A stretch of DNA of 56,681 bases. Source: an uncultured bacterium (GTDB taxonomy: Bacteria; Bacillota; Clostridia; Oscillospirales; Oscillospiraceae). Made by a program: the position numbers and the translations under genes. Positions within the stretch are counted from its first letter, which is position 1. Each line of letters begins with the position of its first letter. Shown here piece by piece: positions 22,280 to 29,843 of the stretch. Where the stretch lies: contig CAMNQF010000017.1 of NCBI GenBank assembly GCA_946548895.1, positions 1 through 56,681 on the forward strand. Reading direction: 5' to 3'. The notes beneath the pieces are model-generated. The model saw only the letters and a list, made by a program, of their open reading frames with translations. It was not told the DNA's origin and did not search any database.

Positions 22280-24199
22280 CTACACCCAGTTCGCGCTATT
22301 CGAGCTCTTGCCCTGGAGCTTGTAGGCCGGGTTGGGCTCCTCCACCCGGCGCAGGCGGCACCGGTCCATGAACTTGCCCGCCGACGCCTCCAGCTCCACC
22401 TCGCCCTCCAGCGGCACCTGGAACTCGAACACCTTGTCCCCCGTCTTTTCCTCCACCAGCTTGCCGTCGGCGTACAGCGCCACCTTGTCCTGGTTGGAGT
22501 ACACCTTCACCGTGGTCACCGCCTCCGGCCGGTCCACGTACCGGCTGCCGCAGATGTGGACGAAGGGCTCGTCGCTCCACCATGCCTTGTAAATGTAAAA
22601 GCTGTCCTTTTTCGTCTTGCGGTCGAAGGTGACGATGCCTTTGTGGTTCATCCCCGGCTCACCCCCCTGGTCCCGGGCGTCGGCGGCGAAGTCGAACATA
22701 TTCCATAGGTGGGTAGCCCACAGGTAGGGGTGCTTGGCGAAGCACTTCAGCATATACTCGTTGTACACGCACTGGTACTCCTCCGTGTGGTCCCCCCGGC
22801 GGGGCTTGGAGGAGTGGAGGTTGGGCATGGCCTCGCAGCCGTACTCCGAATAGCCCAGGGCCCGGTTGGGATAGCGCAGGTGGAAGAAGCCCATCCACAG
22901 GTCGTTGAGGAACAGCCCCGGCACGTACCAGCCCAGGTACAGGTTCCAGCTCACAATGTCGGTGATGTGGGCGGAGCGGTTGAAGGGCCCGCACATGGCG
23001 TAGCAGGCCAGGGTGGTCAGGCGGGTGGGGTCCAGCTGGTGGTACAGGTCGTTGAGCACCCGGTGGTTGTCCAGCATATCCGCCTTGTCCTTGGTGGAGA
23101 TGGTGATCTCGTTGGACACGCCCCACACCACAATGCAGGGGTGGTTGTAGTTCTGGACCACCAGCTCCTTGGCCTGGGAGATGGTGTTGTCCCGGCCGTT
23201 GGGCATATGCTCGGAGATGTAGGGGATTTCCGCCCAGACCACCATGCCGTACTGGTCGCACAGGTCGTAAAAATACTGGTCGTGCTGGTAGTGGGCCAGC
23301 CGGATGGTATTGGCCCCCACCTCCCGGATCATGGCCATATCCTCGTCGTGGTGCTTTTTGGTCAGGGCGTTGCCGATGCCCTTCCAGTCCTGGTGGCGGC
23401 TGACACCGTGGAGGGGGTAGGGCCGCCCGTTGAGGAAGAAGCCCTTCTTCGGGTCCACGGAGAAGGTGCGCACCCCAAACCGGGTGGACACCAGATCCAC
23501 CGCCGTGCCGTCCACCACCAGCTCCGCCTCGCAGGTGTACAGGTACGGGTCCTTCACCCCGTCCCACAGGCGGACGTTGGCCACCGCCAGGGTGATGTCC
23601 GTGCCGGTGCCCACCGCCACCGTCTTGCCGCCGGCGTCCAGCAGCTTGACCTTCACCTGGGCTCCCTCCACCTGGTGGAAGGTTTCCACCCGCACCCGGC
23701 CGTCCTTCCCGTCCACGCCGGGGGTGACCTTCATGCCGGGGCCGCCGCAGTAATCCATATCGAAGTGGTCCTTGTTCACAATCACCAGCAGCACGTCCCG
23801 GTAGATACCGCCGTAGAAGGTGAAGTCGGCCTTCTGGGGGTACACCCGGTCGTTGCGGCTGTTGTCCACGTGGACGGTGAGGCCGTTCTCCTCCCGGAGC
23901 AAATCCGTCACGTCCCAGCGGAAGGTGGAGTAACCCCCGTCGTGGGAACCCACGGGCTTCCCGTTCAGCTCCACCTTGGCGGAGGCGTTCACCCCCCGGA
24001 ACTCCAGGTAAACCCGCTGGTCCGCCCCGAATTCCGGCTTGGGGAAGGTCTTTTGGTAGACACACGTCCCCCGCCAGTAGTCGTTGCCGCCGTCCTGGCC
24101 GTCCACGTTGTTCCAGGTGTGGGGCAGGTTCACCGTGATTTCCTGCTCTCCCGGCTTTGTAAACCGCCAGTCCTCCATAAGCGCAATCTGTTTTCTCAT
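22280..24199 (-). CDS. GH2 glycoside hydrolase, beta-glucuronidase or beta-galactosidase
   Basis: A 639-aa cytoplasmic enzyme (no signal peptide). Jelly-roll sugar-binding domain (to about 180), immunoglobulin-like domain (about 180-275), TIM barrel after that. The acid/base is Glu364 in GVSNEITIS and the nucleophile Glu452 in GYSEYGCE, 88 residues apart as expected. MNHKGIVTFDRKTKKDSFY occupies the place of the NxK glucuronate-binding motif of gut beta-glucuronidases, but many GH2 beta-galactosidases have NDKG here, so it is not decisive. The neighbouring GPH transporter, uxuA and mannonate-oxidoreductase favour beta-glucuronidase. First gene of the operon; ATG 24199 follows AAGGGGG by 10 nt. 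Confidence 0.85.
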   Translation of the reverse strand: MRKQIALMEDWRFTKPGEQEITVNLPHTWNNVDGQDGGNDYWRGTCVYQKTFPKPEFGADQRVYLEFRGVNASAKVELNGKPVGSHDGGYSTFRWDVTDLLREENGLTVHVDNSRNDRVYPQKADFTFYGGIYRDVLLVIVNKDHFDMDYCGGPGMKVTPGVDGKDGRVRVETFHQVEGAQVKVKLLDAGGKTVAVGTGTDITLAVANVRLWDGVKDPYLYTCEAELVVDGTAVDLVSTRFGVRTFSVDPKKGFFLNGRPYPLHGVSRHQDWKGIGNALTKKHHDEDMAMIREVGANTIRLAHYQHDQYFYDLCDQYGMVVWAEIPYISEHMPNGRDNTISQAKELVVQNYNHPCIVVWGVSNEITISTKDKADMLDNHRVLNDLYHQLDPTRLTTLACYAMCGPFNRSAHITDIVSWNLYLGWYVPGLFLNDLWMGFFHLRYPNRALGYSEYGCEAMPNLHSSKPRRGDHTEEYQCVYNEYMLKCFAKHPYLWATHLWNMFDFAADARDQGGEPGMNHKGIVTFDRKTKKDSFYIYKAWWSDEPFVHICGSRYVDRPEAVTTVKVYSNQDKVALYADGKLVEEKTGDKVFEFQVPLEGEVELEASAGKFMDRCRLRRVEEPNPAYKLQGKSSNSANWV

Positions 24200-24267
24200 C
24201 CTGATAAATCCCCCTTCTCCTCGTTTTTGCGCAATATCACCAATCATTCTCCGCATTACTCCTTGCA

Positions 24268-24296
24268 ATTATGCACAATTTCCCCCGTTTCTTCAA
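24268..24296 (-). promoter_or_regulatory. Promoter of the GH2-MFS-uxuA-SDR-lytTR operon
   Basis: On the minus strand TTGAAG, 17-nt spacer, CATAAT, about 70 nt before the GH2 start. The weak boxes suit an activator-dependent promoter. Confidence 0.6.
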
Positions 24297-24304
24297 GGCA
24301 ATTT

Positions 24305-24335
24305 CCCTAAGTGGTCTTTTTTTCGCCCTAAGTGG
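24305..24335. promoter_or_regulatory. 21-bp-spaced direct repeat, likely LytTR regulator site
   Basis: Two identical 10-mers, CCACTTAGGG on the minus strand, at 24305-24314 and 24326-24335, exactly two helical turns (21 bp) apart. The near one ends 8 bp upstream of the -35 box. Seven of nine positions of CCACTTAGG fit the general LytTR half-site (WMMGTTNRK), and paired half-sites with this period are the LytTR rule. An AraC-type activator is the alternative. Confidence 0.6.
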
Positions 24336-24378
24336 AACGCGGGAACCGTGCCCGCAAGTTTGTTCCCAACGCATAAGA

Positions 24379-24409
24379 GGCTCGTTCAAGCTGGCAAGCC
24401 GAACGAGCC
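24379..24409. terminator. Hairpin between ogt and the GH2 promoter
   Basis: GGCTCGTTC / GAACGAGCC, a 9-bp perfect stem with a 13-nt loop, 21 nt after the ogt stop on the minus strand. The T-tract is poor, so terminator strength is uncertain. Confidence 0.5.
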
Positions 24410-24429
24410 CTTCTTAGTGCGGGAATCGG

Positions 24430-24942
24430 TCAAATTGTAGGTCCCCGCGTTCCGGCGGCCGCCTGCTCCAGGGCCAGCAGCCAGGCTTTTCTGTCAAGCC
24501 CGCCCGCGTACCCCGTCAGGCCGCCACTGCCCACCACGCGGTGGCAGGGTATCATGAGGGAGATGGGGTTGCGCCCCACCGCGCCGCCCACCGCCCGGGC
24601 GGAGGTTCCGCGCCCCTCCCCCCGGCCCAGCTCCCGGGCGATCTCCCCATAGGTGGCGGTCCCGCCGAAGGGGATGCGGCCCAGGGCCGCCCACACCGAC
24701 AGCTGAAACGGGGTGCCCGCCGGCCGCAGGAGCGGCGTAACGCCGGGGTCCCGTCCGCCGAAATACCGGTCCAGCCACCGCGCCGCCTCCGCGAACACGG
24801 GCAGCTCCCGCTCCTCCGGGGCTCCGTCCAGGCCCTGCCCAAAGTACTTCTGCCCGTCAAACCAGAGCCCGGTCAGCGCCGTCCCGTCGCTGGCCAGGGT
24901 CACGCCCCCCAGCGGCGACGGATAATGACAGGTATATTTCAT
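24430..24942 (-). CDS. ogt: Methylated-DNA--protein-cysteine methyltransferase
   Basis: Suicide repair protein that removes methyl groups from O6-methylguanine, 170 aa. The active-site motif is IPCHRVVGSGGLTGYAGG with the acceptor Cys; the upstream winged-helix motif PFGGTATYGEIAREL and the Asn/Arg-containing AVGGAVGRNPISLMI complete the family pattern. The N-terminal half is the short Ogt/MGMT ribonuclease-like domain. GGGAGGGGGAG lies directly before ATG 24942. It follows the MoaB-like gene on the same strand by 83 nt and may be co-transcribed with it. Family call firm. Confidence 0.95.
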   Translation of the reverse strand: MKYTCHYPSPLGGVTLASDGTALTGLWFDGQKYFGQGLDGAPEERELPVFAEAARWLDRYFGGRDPGVTPLLRPAGTPFQLSVWAALGRIPFGGTATYGEIARELGRGEGRGTSARAVGGAVGRNPISLMIPCHRVVGSGGLTGYAGGLDRKAWLLALEQAAAGTRGPTI

Positions 24943-25025
24943 GCTCCCCCTCCCCGGCAAGTTATGGAACGCGCCCCGGGAGCGGCGGCTCCCGAGGCGC
25001 TCCGTGCCATGTGCGCCCGATCCCG

Positions 25026-25502
25026 TCAGGTGGTCTCGTTCATGGTCTGGATGCCCAGCTTCAGGAAGGGCAGGATGTAGGCCAGGCACTGCTGGGCGAT
25101 GTCCGGCGTGCCGGGGAGGTTCACGATCAGGGTTTTTTTGCGGATGCCCGCAGTGGCGCGGGTGAGCACCCCCAGGGGAGAGGCCTTCAGCATATGGGCC
25201 CGCATAGCCTCCGGGATGCCCAGGGCCGGCCGCTCCAGGATCTCCGTGGTGGCCTCCGGGGTGCAGTCCTCCGGGGAGAAGCCGGTGCCGCCGGTGGTGA
25301 CCAGAATGTCCGCCACCCGCTGGTCGCAGATGGTTTTCATGCACTCCACCAAAATTTTGCGCTCGTCGGGCAGCACCTGGTGGCCCGCGATGGTGTAGCC
25401 GGCCTGCTCCAGGGTCTTGACCACGGCGCGGCCGGACAGGTCCGGCTCTTCCCCATTATAACGGGCAGTATTTGCGGTGATGACATATACGCGGTATGAC
25501 AT
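25026..25502 (-). CDS. MoaB/Mog-family molybdopterin-binding protein
   Basis: 158 aa, the whole of a MoaB/Mog domain. The molybdopterin-adenylylation fold is visible from TTGGTGFSPEDCTPEAT and from NLPGTPDIAQQCLAYILP. Proteins of this type adenylylate molybdopterin during molybdenum-cofactor synthesis. None of the other cofactor genes (moaA, moaC, moeA) is in the window, so the role is uncertain. The gene has a near-consensus promoter just upstream and a modest AGAGGG ribosome site. The open frame of the next gene (ogt) overlaps its 3' part in another frame; that overlap is not coding. Confidence 0.88.
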   Translation of the reverse strand: MSYRVYVITANTARYNGEEPDLSGRAVVKTLEQAGYTIAGHQVLPDERKILVECMKTICDQRVADILVTTGGTGFSPEDCTPEATTEILERPALGIPEAMRAHMLKASPLGVLTRATAGIRKKTLIVNLPGTPDIAQQCLAYILPFLKLGIQTMNETT

Positions 25503-25537
25503 GAAAATCCCTCTTTTCCTGAAATAGGTTCTTGTAT

Positions 25538-25566
25538 ATTATAACAATAAATTTCGCGTTTGTAAA
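25538..25566 (-). promoter_or_regulatory. Sigma-A promoter of the MoaB-like gene
   Basis: On the minus strand TTTACA, 17-nt spacer, TATAAT, about 35 nt before the start codon. Confidence 0.82.
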
Positions 25567-25603
25567 GGCTGGTTTTGTAAATATCTTCAATGCCCCCACC
25601 TGT

Positions 25604-25646
25604 AAAAAAAGCGGGGCGGGCCGCCCCTGGGGCGGCCGCGTCCCGC
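25604..25646 (-). terminator. Intrinsic terminator after the MtnK-like gene
   Basis: On the minus strand a long GC stem (GCGGGACGCGGCCGCCC paired with GGGCGGCCCGCCCCGC) followed by seven T residues, a few nt after the stop codon. Confidence 0.9.
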
Positions 25647-25652
25647 CGCGGC

Positions 25653-26894
25653 TCATCGGATGCAGTTTCTATATTCCCGCTCCCCCTCCAGAACGGTTTT
25701 GACCAGGTCCAGGGGGGTGCGGATGCGCTCCCGGCCCATGAGGAACCTGCGGCCCAGGGCGCAGTAGAGCTGAAGGGCGTGGAGCTTGCGCTCCTCATCC
25801 TCTATAATCTCAAACTCCTGGGTGAAGCCGAAGGAGCTGACGCACAGGGTGAACATGGGCATGGCGGCAAAGCCCGCCGCATCAGGGATCAGGCCCTCCA
25901 GGAAGGCGTCCCGGAAGCCGGGGCAGCCGCGGTAGACCGCCTTGGCCTCCCCGTCCCAGTGGGCGGCGAACCGCCGCTGGTAGCTGTCCGCCAGGGCGGC
26001 GATGGAGGCCAGGATGTACTGTTTGAAATCCCTCCGCTCCCCCTCCGACGGGAAGGGCCGGAACACCGCCGAGCAGTACTGGCTCACCAGGCTGGCCAGG
26101 AAATACCCCAGGTCGTAGGCCACGGGCCCCGCGAAGGTGTACTCCATGTCGATGACCTGAATCCGCGCGCCGCCGGCAAAGATGTTGGAGGTGTGCACGT
26201 CGGAGTGGATCAGCGCCTGGGTGCTGTTCATGTACTTATGCCGCAGCAGGTGGGACTGGACCACCACATCGTCCGCGAAAATGTAGGGCAGGAAATGCCG
26301 GGTGAGGGCGGGGCACTGATGGGTGGGGGTGTCCCGGAGGAACAGCCAGTTTTCCATGATGGCCCGCATCCCGGTGTTGACAAACCGGCGGTCCAGCTCC
26401 CGGAACACCTCCGTGTCCAGATAAAACTCGGTGGTGTAGAAGTGGATGTCGCACAGGAACCGGGCCACCCGCTCCGCCAGCCCGCCGATCATCACGCCCC
26501 GGGCCAGCTGGGCCCTGGCGGGCTTGAGATACCCCGCGTCCTCCATCAGGAACACATGGTTTTCCCGGTCGGCGCAGTACACCTGGGGCACGCAGTCCGG
26601 GGCGATGGCCCGGCGCAGCTTCATGGACAGGTACTCCGAATAATTCCGGTCCTGGGGCGGGCTGTAGCTGGAGCCGGCGGCGTCGGCGTCCTCGTCCAGC
26701 CGCATATGGTCCCGGGCCTGCTTGAGGATGAGGGAGCCGCTCTCATTGCGCACCCGGAACACGTAATTGATGAGCCCCTGGGAGTCCTCCGCGTCGTCGC
26801 CGATGGCGGACACGGACACCTGGCCGGAGGTGTCGAAAGCGGGATAGCGCTCCCGCAGGTAGGGGATGATATTGCCCTTGTCCAATACGACCAT
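25653..26894 (-). CDS. APH-fold kinase, S-methyl-5-thioribose kinase (MtnK)-like
   Basis: A 413-aa small-molecule kinase of the aminoglycoside-phosphotransferase/choline-kinase fold. The catalytic loop is LIHSDVHTSNIF and the metal loop IDMEYTFAGPVAYDLGYF, which match MtnK (HGDLHTGSI and DPEFAFYGPMGFD) better than APH or HSK2. SLILKQARDHMRL also resembles the MtnK ATP-site strand. The start ATG 26894 was chosen for GGGAGG 11 nt upstream; the open frame runs 13 codons further to an ATG without ribosome site. No other methionine-salvage gene is near. It follows the PHP phosphatase by 99 nt. The substrate call is moderate. Confidence 0.65.
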   Translation of the reverse strand: MVVLDKGNIIPYLRERYPAFDTSGQVSVSAIGDDAEDSQGLINYVFRVRNESGSLILKQARDHMRLDEDADAAGSSYSPPQDRNYSEYLSMKLRRAIAPDCVPQVYCADRENHVFLMEDAGYLKPARAQLARGVMIGGLAERVARFLCDIHFYTTEFYLDTEVFRELDRRFVNTGMRAIMENWLFLRDTPTHQCPALTRHFLPYIFADDVVVQSHLLRHKYMNSTQALIHSDVHTSNIFAGGARIQVIDMEYTFAGPVAYDLGYFLASLVSQYCSAVFRPFPSEGERRDFKQYILASIAALADSYQRRFAAHWDGEAKAVYRGCPGFRDAFLEGLIPDAAGFAAMPMFTLCVSSFGFTQEFEIIEDEERKLHALQLYCALGRRFLMGRERIRTPLDLVKTVLEGEREYRNCIR

Positions 26895-26993
26895 CTGACC
26901 GCCGCCCTCCCGCAGAATATACTGGTTCAGCATTCAGTATACCGCGGCGGCGGCCGGGGGAACAGCGAATTCTTTGCCCTGTGATGGGTTTTT

Positions 26994-27806
26994 TCAGCTG
27001 TCCAGCTTGCAGAACAGGGGCGTGCGCCGCCGGTAGACGCACAGCCAGCGGAAGCCCAGCTCCCCCAGCAGCGCCAGGGCCTGGGGGAAGGCGGCGGCCA
27101 TAAACTGGGGGCTGTGGGCGTCGGAGCCCAGGGTGAGCACCTCGCCCCCCAGGTCCCGGTACAGCGCCAGCACCTCCCGCCACTGGTCCACCGTGGCCCC
27201 GGCGCTGGTGTTCATCTCAATGCCCTTCCCCTGGTCGACGGCGGCCCGGAACACCTCCGCCAGCCGGTCCCACCAGGGGCGGAGGTCCAGGCCGTACTCC
27301 GGCGGGAGATACCGCAGGGGGTAAATCACATGGCCCAGCACGTCCCAGCCCCTGGTCTGGACCAGCTCCTCCAGCATATCCATATAGTCGTCCAGGATGG
27401 CGGTCCCGTCCTCTTTTTTCGTGCACGCATGGGCGGCGGTGAAGATGCCCCGCCCCCCGGCGGCGGCGCTCTGGCTGTGGAGGGAGCCGATGACAAAGTC
27501 CAGCTCGGGCAGCTCCAGGGAGGCGTCCACGGCGGCGGGGTCCAGCACGCCGTTGCCCACCTCCACCCCCAGGCGGAGCTCCAGCCCGCCCGGGCAGCGG
27601 TCCCGCAGCTCCCGCCACTGGGCCAGGGAGGGCGCCCAGTCGCAGACGGTGGGCAGGCGGTTCCCCTGCTGGTCCAGCAGGTTCCAGTGGTCGGTGACGC
27701 ACAGCTCCCGCACGCCCGCCTCCCGGGCCGCCTGGACCTGCTGGGCCAGGGTGGCGGTGGAGTCGGAGGAGCAGCGGGTGTGGAAATGATAGTCGGAGAG
27801 ATACAT
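26994..27806 (-). CDS. PHP-domain phosphatase, histidinol-phosphatase (HisK)-like
   Basis: A 270-aa metal-dependent phosphoesterase of the PHP superfamily. Metal ligands are visible in DYHFHTRCSSDS (HxH), VTDHWNLL (DH), GVEVGNG (Glu), GSLHS (His), GHVIYPLRY (His) and LGSDAHSP (SDAH). The layout matches HisJ/HisK-type histidinol phosphatase, but no other histidine gene is near, and many PHP proteins act on other phosphates. ATG 27806 was taken; a GTG at 27815, overlapping the stop of the upstream activase gene, is equally possible and would imply translational coupling. It lies in a run of minus-strand genes behind the HgdC-type set. Confidence 0.8.
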   Translation of the reverse strand: MYLSDYHFHTRCSSDSTATLAQQVQAAREAGVRELCVTDHWNLLDQQGNRLPTVCDWAPSLAQWRELRDRCPGGLELRLGVEVGNGVLDPAAVDASLELPELDFVIGSLHSQSAAAGGRGIFTAAHACTKKEDGTAILDDYMDMLEELVQTRGWDVLGHVIYPLRYLPPEYGLDLRPWWDRLAEVFRAAVDQGKGIEMNTSAGATVDQWREVLALYRDLGGEVLTLGSDAHSPQFMAAAFPQALALLGELGFRWLCVYRRRTPLFCKLDS

Positions 27807-27811
27807 GGCCG

Positions 27812-28762
27812 TCACCGCGCCTGCGCGCCCCGCTCGCAGCGGTTGCCCCAGGAGTCGATGAGCTCCTTGCCCCGGTAGACGCAGATGATCTCGCAGTTGT
27901 TGGAGCAGCCGCCGCAGCTGGCCTCCCGGGTGCGGAACTCCATGTCCTCCATGGCGAAGTCGAACTCCCGGCGGTCGCTGCCCCGCCGGGCCAGGATGGC
28001 CACCCCCAGCGCCCCCATCAGGTGGCCGTTGGGGTCCACGATGACCTTGCAGCCCAGGGTGCGCTCAAAGGCGGCCACCACCCCCTGGTTTTTGCTCACG
28101 CCCCCCTGGAACACCACCGGGGAGACGATCTTTTTGCCCTTGCCCACGTTGTTCAGGTAGTTGGCCGCCACCGCGTTGCACACGCCGGCGATGATGTCCT
28201 CCCGGGGGTGGCCCATCTGGATCTTGTGCACCAGGTCGGACTCGGCAAACACGGTGCACCGGGCGGCGATGGGGGTGGGGTGGGTGGAGCGCAGGGCGTA
28301 GTCGCCGATCTCCTCCACCTCAATGCCCAGCCGCTTGGCCTGGCTGGACAGGAAGGCCCCGGTGCCCGCGGCGCACAGGGTGTTCATGGCGTAATCCACC
28401 GCCACGCCGTTCTCCACCAGGATGATCTTGGAGTCCTGGCCGCCGATCTCCAGAATGGTGCGCACGTCGGGATAGAAGGTGGTGGTGCCCACGGCGTGGG
28501 CGGTGATCTCGTTCTTCACCATGGTGGCCCCGGTGATGACGCCCACCAGCTTCCGGGCGGAGCCGGTGGTGCCGGTGGCAACGATCTTGTACTTCTCCTT
28601 GTCGAACTCCCCCTCCAGCAGGCGGACCAGCTCCTTCACCGCGCCGATGGGGTCCCCCTGGGTCCAGATGTACCGGCTGGCCAGGATGTTGTTCTTCTTG
28701 TCGATGATGACGCCCTTGGTGGAGATGGACCCCACGTCGATGCCTAAATACGCGTGTTCCAA
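27812..28762 (-). CDS. HgdC/BadF-type activator ATPase (2-hydroxyacyl-CoA dehydratase activase)
   Basis: A 316-aa member of the ASKHA ATPase fold that injects a high-energy electron into dehydratases. DVGSISTKGVIIDKK is the phosphate-1 loop, EIGGQDSKII the phosphate-2 loop, and VFQGGVSKNQGV the adenosine motif. The [4Fe-4S] bridging Cys are in NTLCAAGTGAFL and ARCTVFAESDLVHK. A C-terminal CGGCSNNC cluster adds further Cys, as in longer family members. It follows the HgdB-like gene by 1 nt and probably forms one unit with the two genes upstream. No full dehydratase (HgdAB, FldBC) or CoA-transferase is in the window. Confidence 0.88.
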   Translation of the reverse strand: MEHAYLGIDVGSISTKGVIIDKKNNILASRYIWTQGDPIGAVKELVRLLEGEFDKEKYKIVATGTTGSARKLVGVITGATMVKNEITAHAVGTTTFYPDVRTILEIGGQDSKIILVENGVAVDYAMNTLCAAGTGAFLSSQAKRLGIEVEEIGDYALRSTHPTPIAARCTVFAESDLVHKIQMGHPREDIIAGVCNAVAANYLNNVGKGKKIVSPVVFQGGVSKNQGVVAAFERTLGCKVIVDPNGHLMGALGVAILARRGSDRREFDFAMEDMEFRTREASCGGCSNNCEIICVYRGKELIDSWGNRCERGAQAR

Positions 28763-28763
28763 A

Positions 28764-29843
28764 TCAGAGTACCTTCTTTCTCATTTCAATCATATCGTAA
28801 AACGCCTCCAGCCGGGTCATCAGGCCAACGTCGCTGGTCTGGGCGTCATAGGTCAGGTAGAGCACCGGCACCTTGTAGTCGGCGCTGATGTTTTGCAGCA
28901 CGGGCATCACGTCGATCTCCGGGGTGCACCCGGCGGACTTGATGTGGACGATGCCGTCAAAGCCCCGCTCGGCGCACTCCCGGGCGTACCAGATGTTGGC
29001 GGTGGAGGTGGGCCCCATGTCGTACCGGCTCAGGTCCCGCACCTTCACCCGCAGGTTCTTCTGGCCGCTGCCGTACCGCAGGAACTGGTTGGTCACGTTC
29101 ATCCAGCGGTGGACCTCCACCCGCATATCCGCCAGCTTCTGCTCCAGCTCCAGGTTGGAGAAGGCGTCCATGGCGGTGTAGAACTCGCCCACGATGCCCA
29201 CCCGCAGGGGCTGCTGGGGCTTGTCCAGCGGGACCGCCCCCAGGGCCGCCTTGGCGGCGCGGTAGCCCGCCTCCACATCGGCCCGGCTCCGGGCGGTGTA
29301 CATGGCGGTGAGGAAGTCCTGATAGGCCCGCTTATACTGGCCCTCCGTGGCATCGAAGCCGCAGTTCCGGTAGTACTCGGCGGTGATGTCGTCCACGTAC
29401 TCCGCCATCCGCAGCCCCTCCATGAACTGGAGCAGGAACCGGGCGTAGTTCACCTTGGGGTTGAACCGCCGGACGACGCGGATATACTCCTTTTTCTTGC
29501 TCATGTCGTAGTCGGACAGGTTGATGAAGTCAAACTGGTAGCCCAGGTCTCGCAGGATCTGCTCCAGCAACTCGCCATAGTACCCCAGGCGGCACAGGCC
29601 GTGGGTCATGAACAGGGTGTCCGCCCCCGCCTCCAGCGCCTCGATCATGCTGCCCAGCATGGTCTTGAAGGGGGTGCACACAAAGTCGGGGCTGTACTTG
29701 GTGCCCAGCTCCATGGTCCGCTTGGTGAGGACGGGAGGCATGACGTACCGGCAGCCCAGGGCCTGCTCGATGATATATTTGAACGCGCAGTTATACTCGG
29801 CGTACCGGGGGAAAGATACGCTCCTGATTTTCGCCTCTGCCAT
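28764..29843 (-). CDS. HgdB-like 2-hydroxyacyl-CoA dehydratase-type subunit (CoA-activase-associated)
   Basis: A 359-aa protein of the 2-hydroxyglutaryl-CoA dehydratase D-component fold. Cys at CRYVMPPVLTKRTMELGTKYSPDFVCTPFK and in the CRLGYYGELLEQILRDLG segment match the cluster-binding positions of YjiM/HgdB-like proteins. HIKSAGCTPEIDVMP also carries a conserved Cys, and PVLYLTYDAQTSDVGLMTRLEAFYDMI is the family C-terminus. Its start overlaps the stop of the preceding gene (TAATG), so the two are translationally coupled. It and the DUF2229 gene are homologous in plan to the C-terminal half of the large CoA-activase proteins. Physiological substrate unknown. Confidence 0.8.
   Translation of the reverse strand: MAEAKIRSVSFPRYAEYNCAFKYIIEQALGCRYVMPPVLTKRTMELGTKYSPDFVCTPFKTMLGSMIEALEAGADTLFMTHGLCRLGYYGELLEQILRDLGYQFDFINLSDYDMSKKKEYIRVVRRFNPKVNYARFLLQFMEGLRMAEYVDDITAEYYRNCGFDATEGQYKRAYQDFLTAMYTARSRADVEAGYRAAKAALGAVPLDKPQQPLRVGIVGEFYTAMDAFSNLELEQKLADMRVEVHRWMNVTNQFLRYGSGQKNLRVKVRDLSRYDMGPTSTANIWYARECAERGFDGIVHIKSAGCTPEIDVMPVLQNISADYKVPVLYLTYDAQTSDVGLMTRLEAFYDMIEMRKKVL

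Noticed and set aside
22541-22700. NHK motif taken as proof of beta-glucuronidase
   Set aside because: GH2 beta-galactosidases often carry NDKG at the same place, so the motif does not discriminate; the call rests on gene context only.
24943-25344. Long N-terminal extension of the ogt frame over the MoaB-like gene
   Set aside because: The extension is out-of-frame translation of the MoaB-like gene; a clear ribosome site precedes the internal ATG at 24942.
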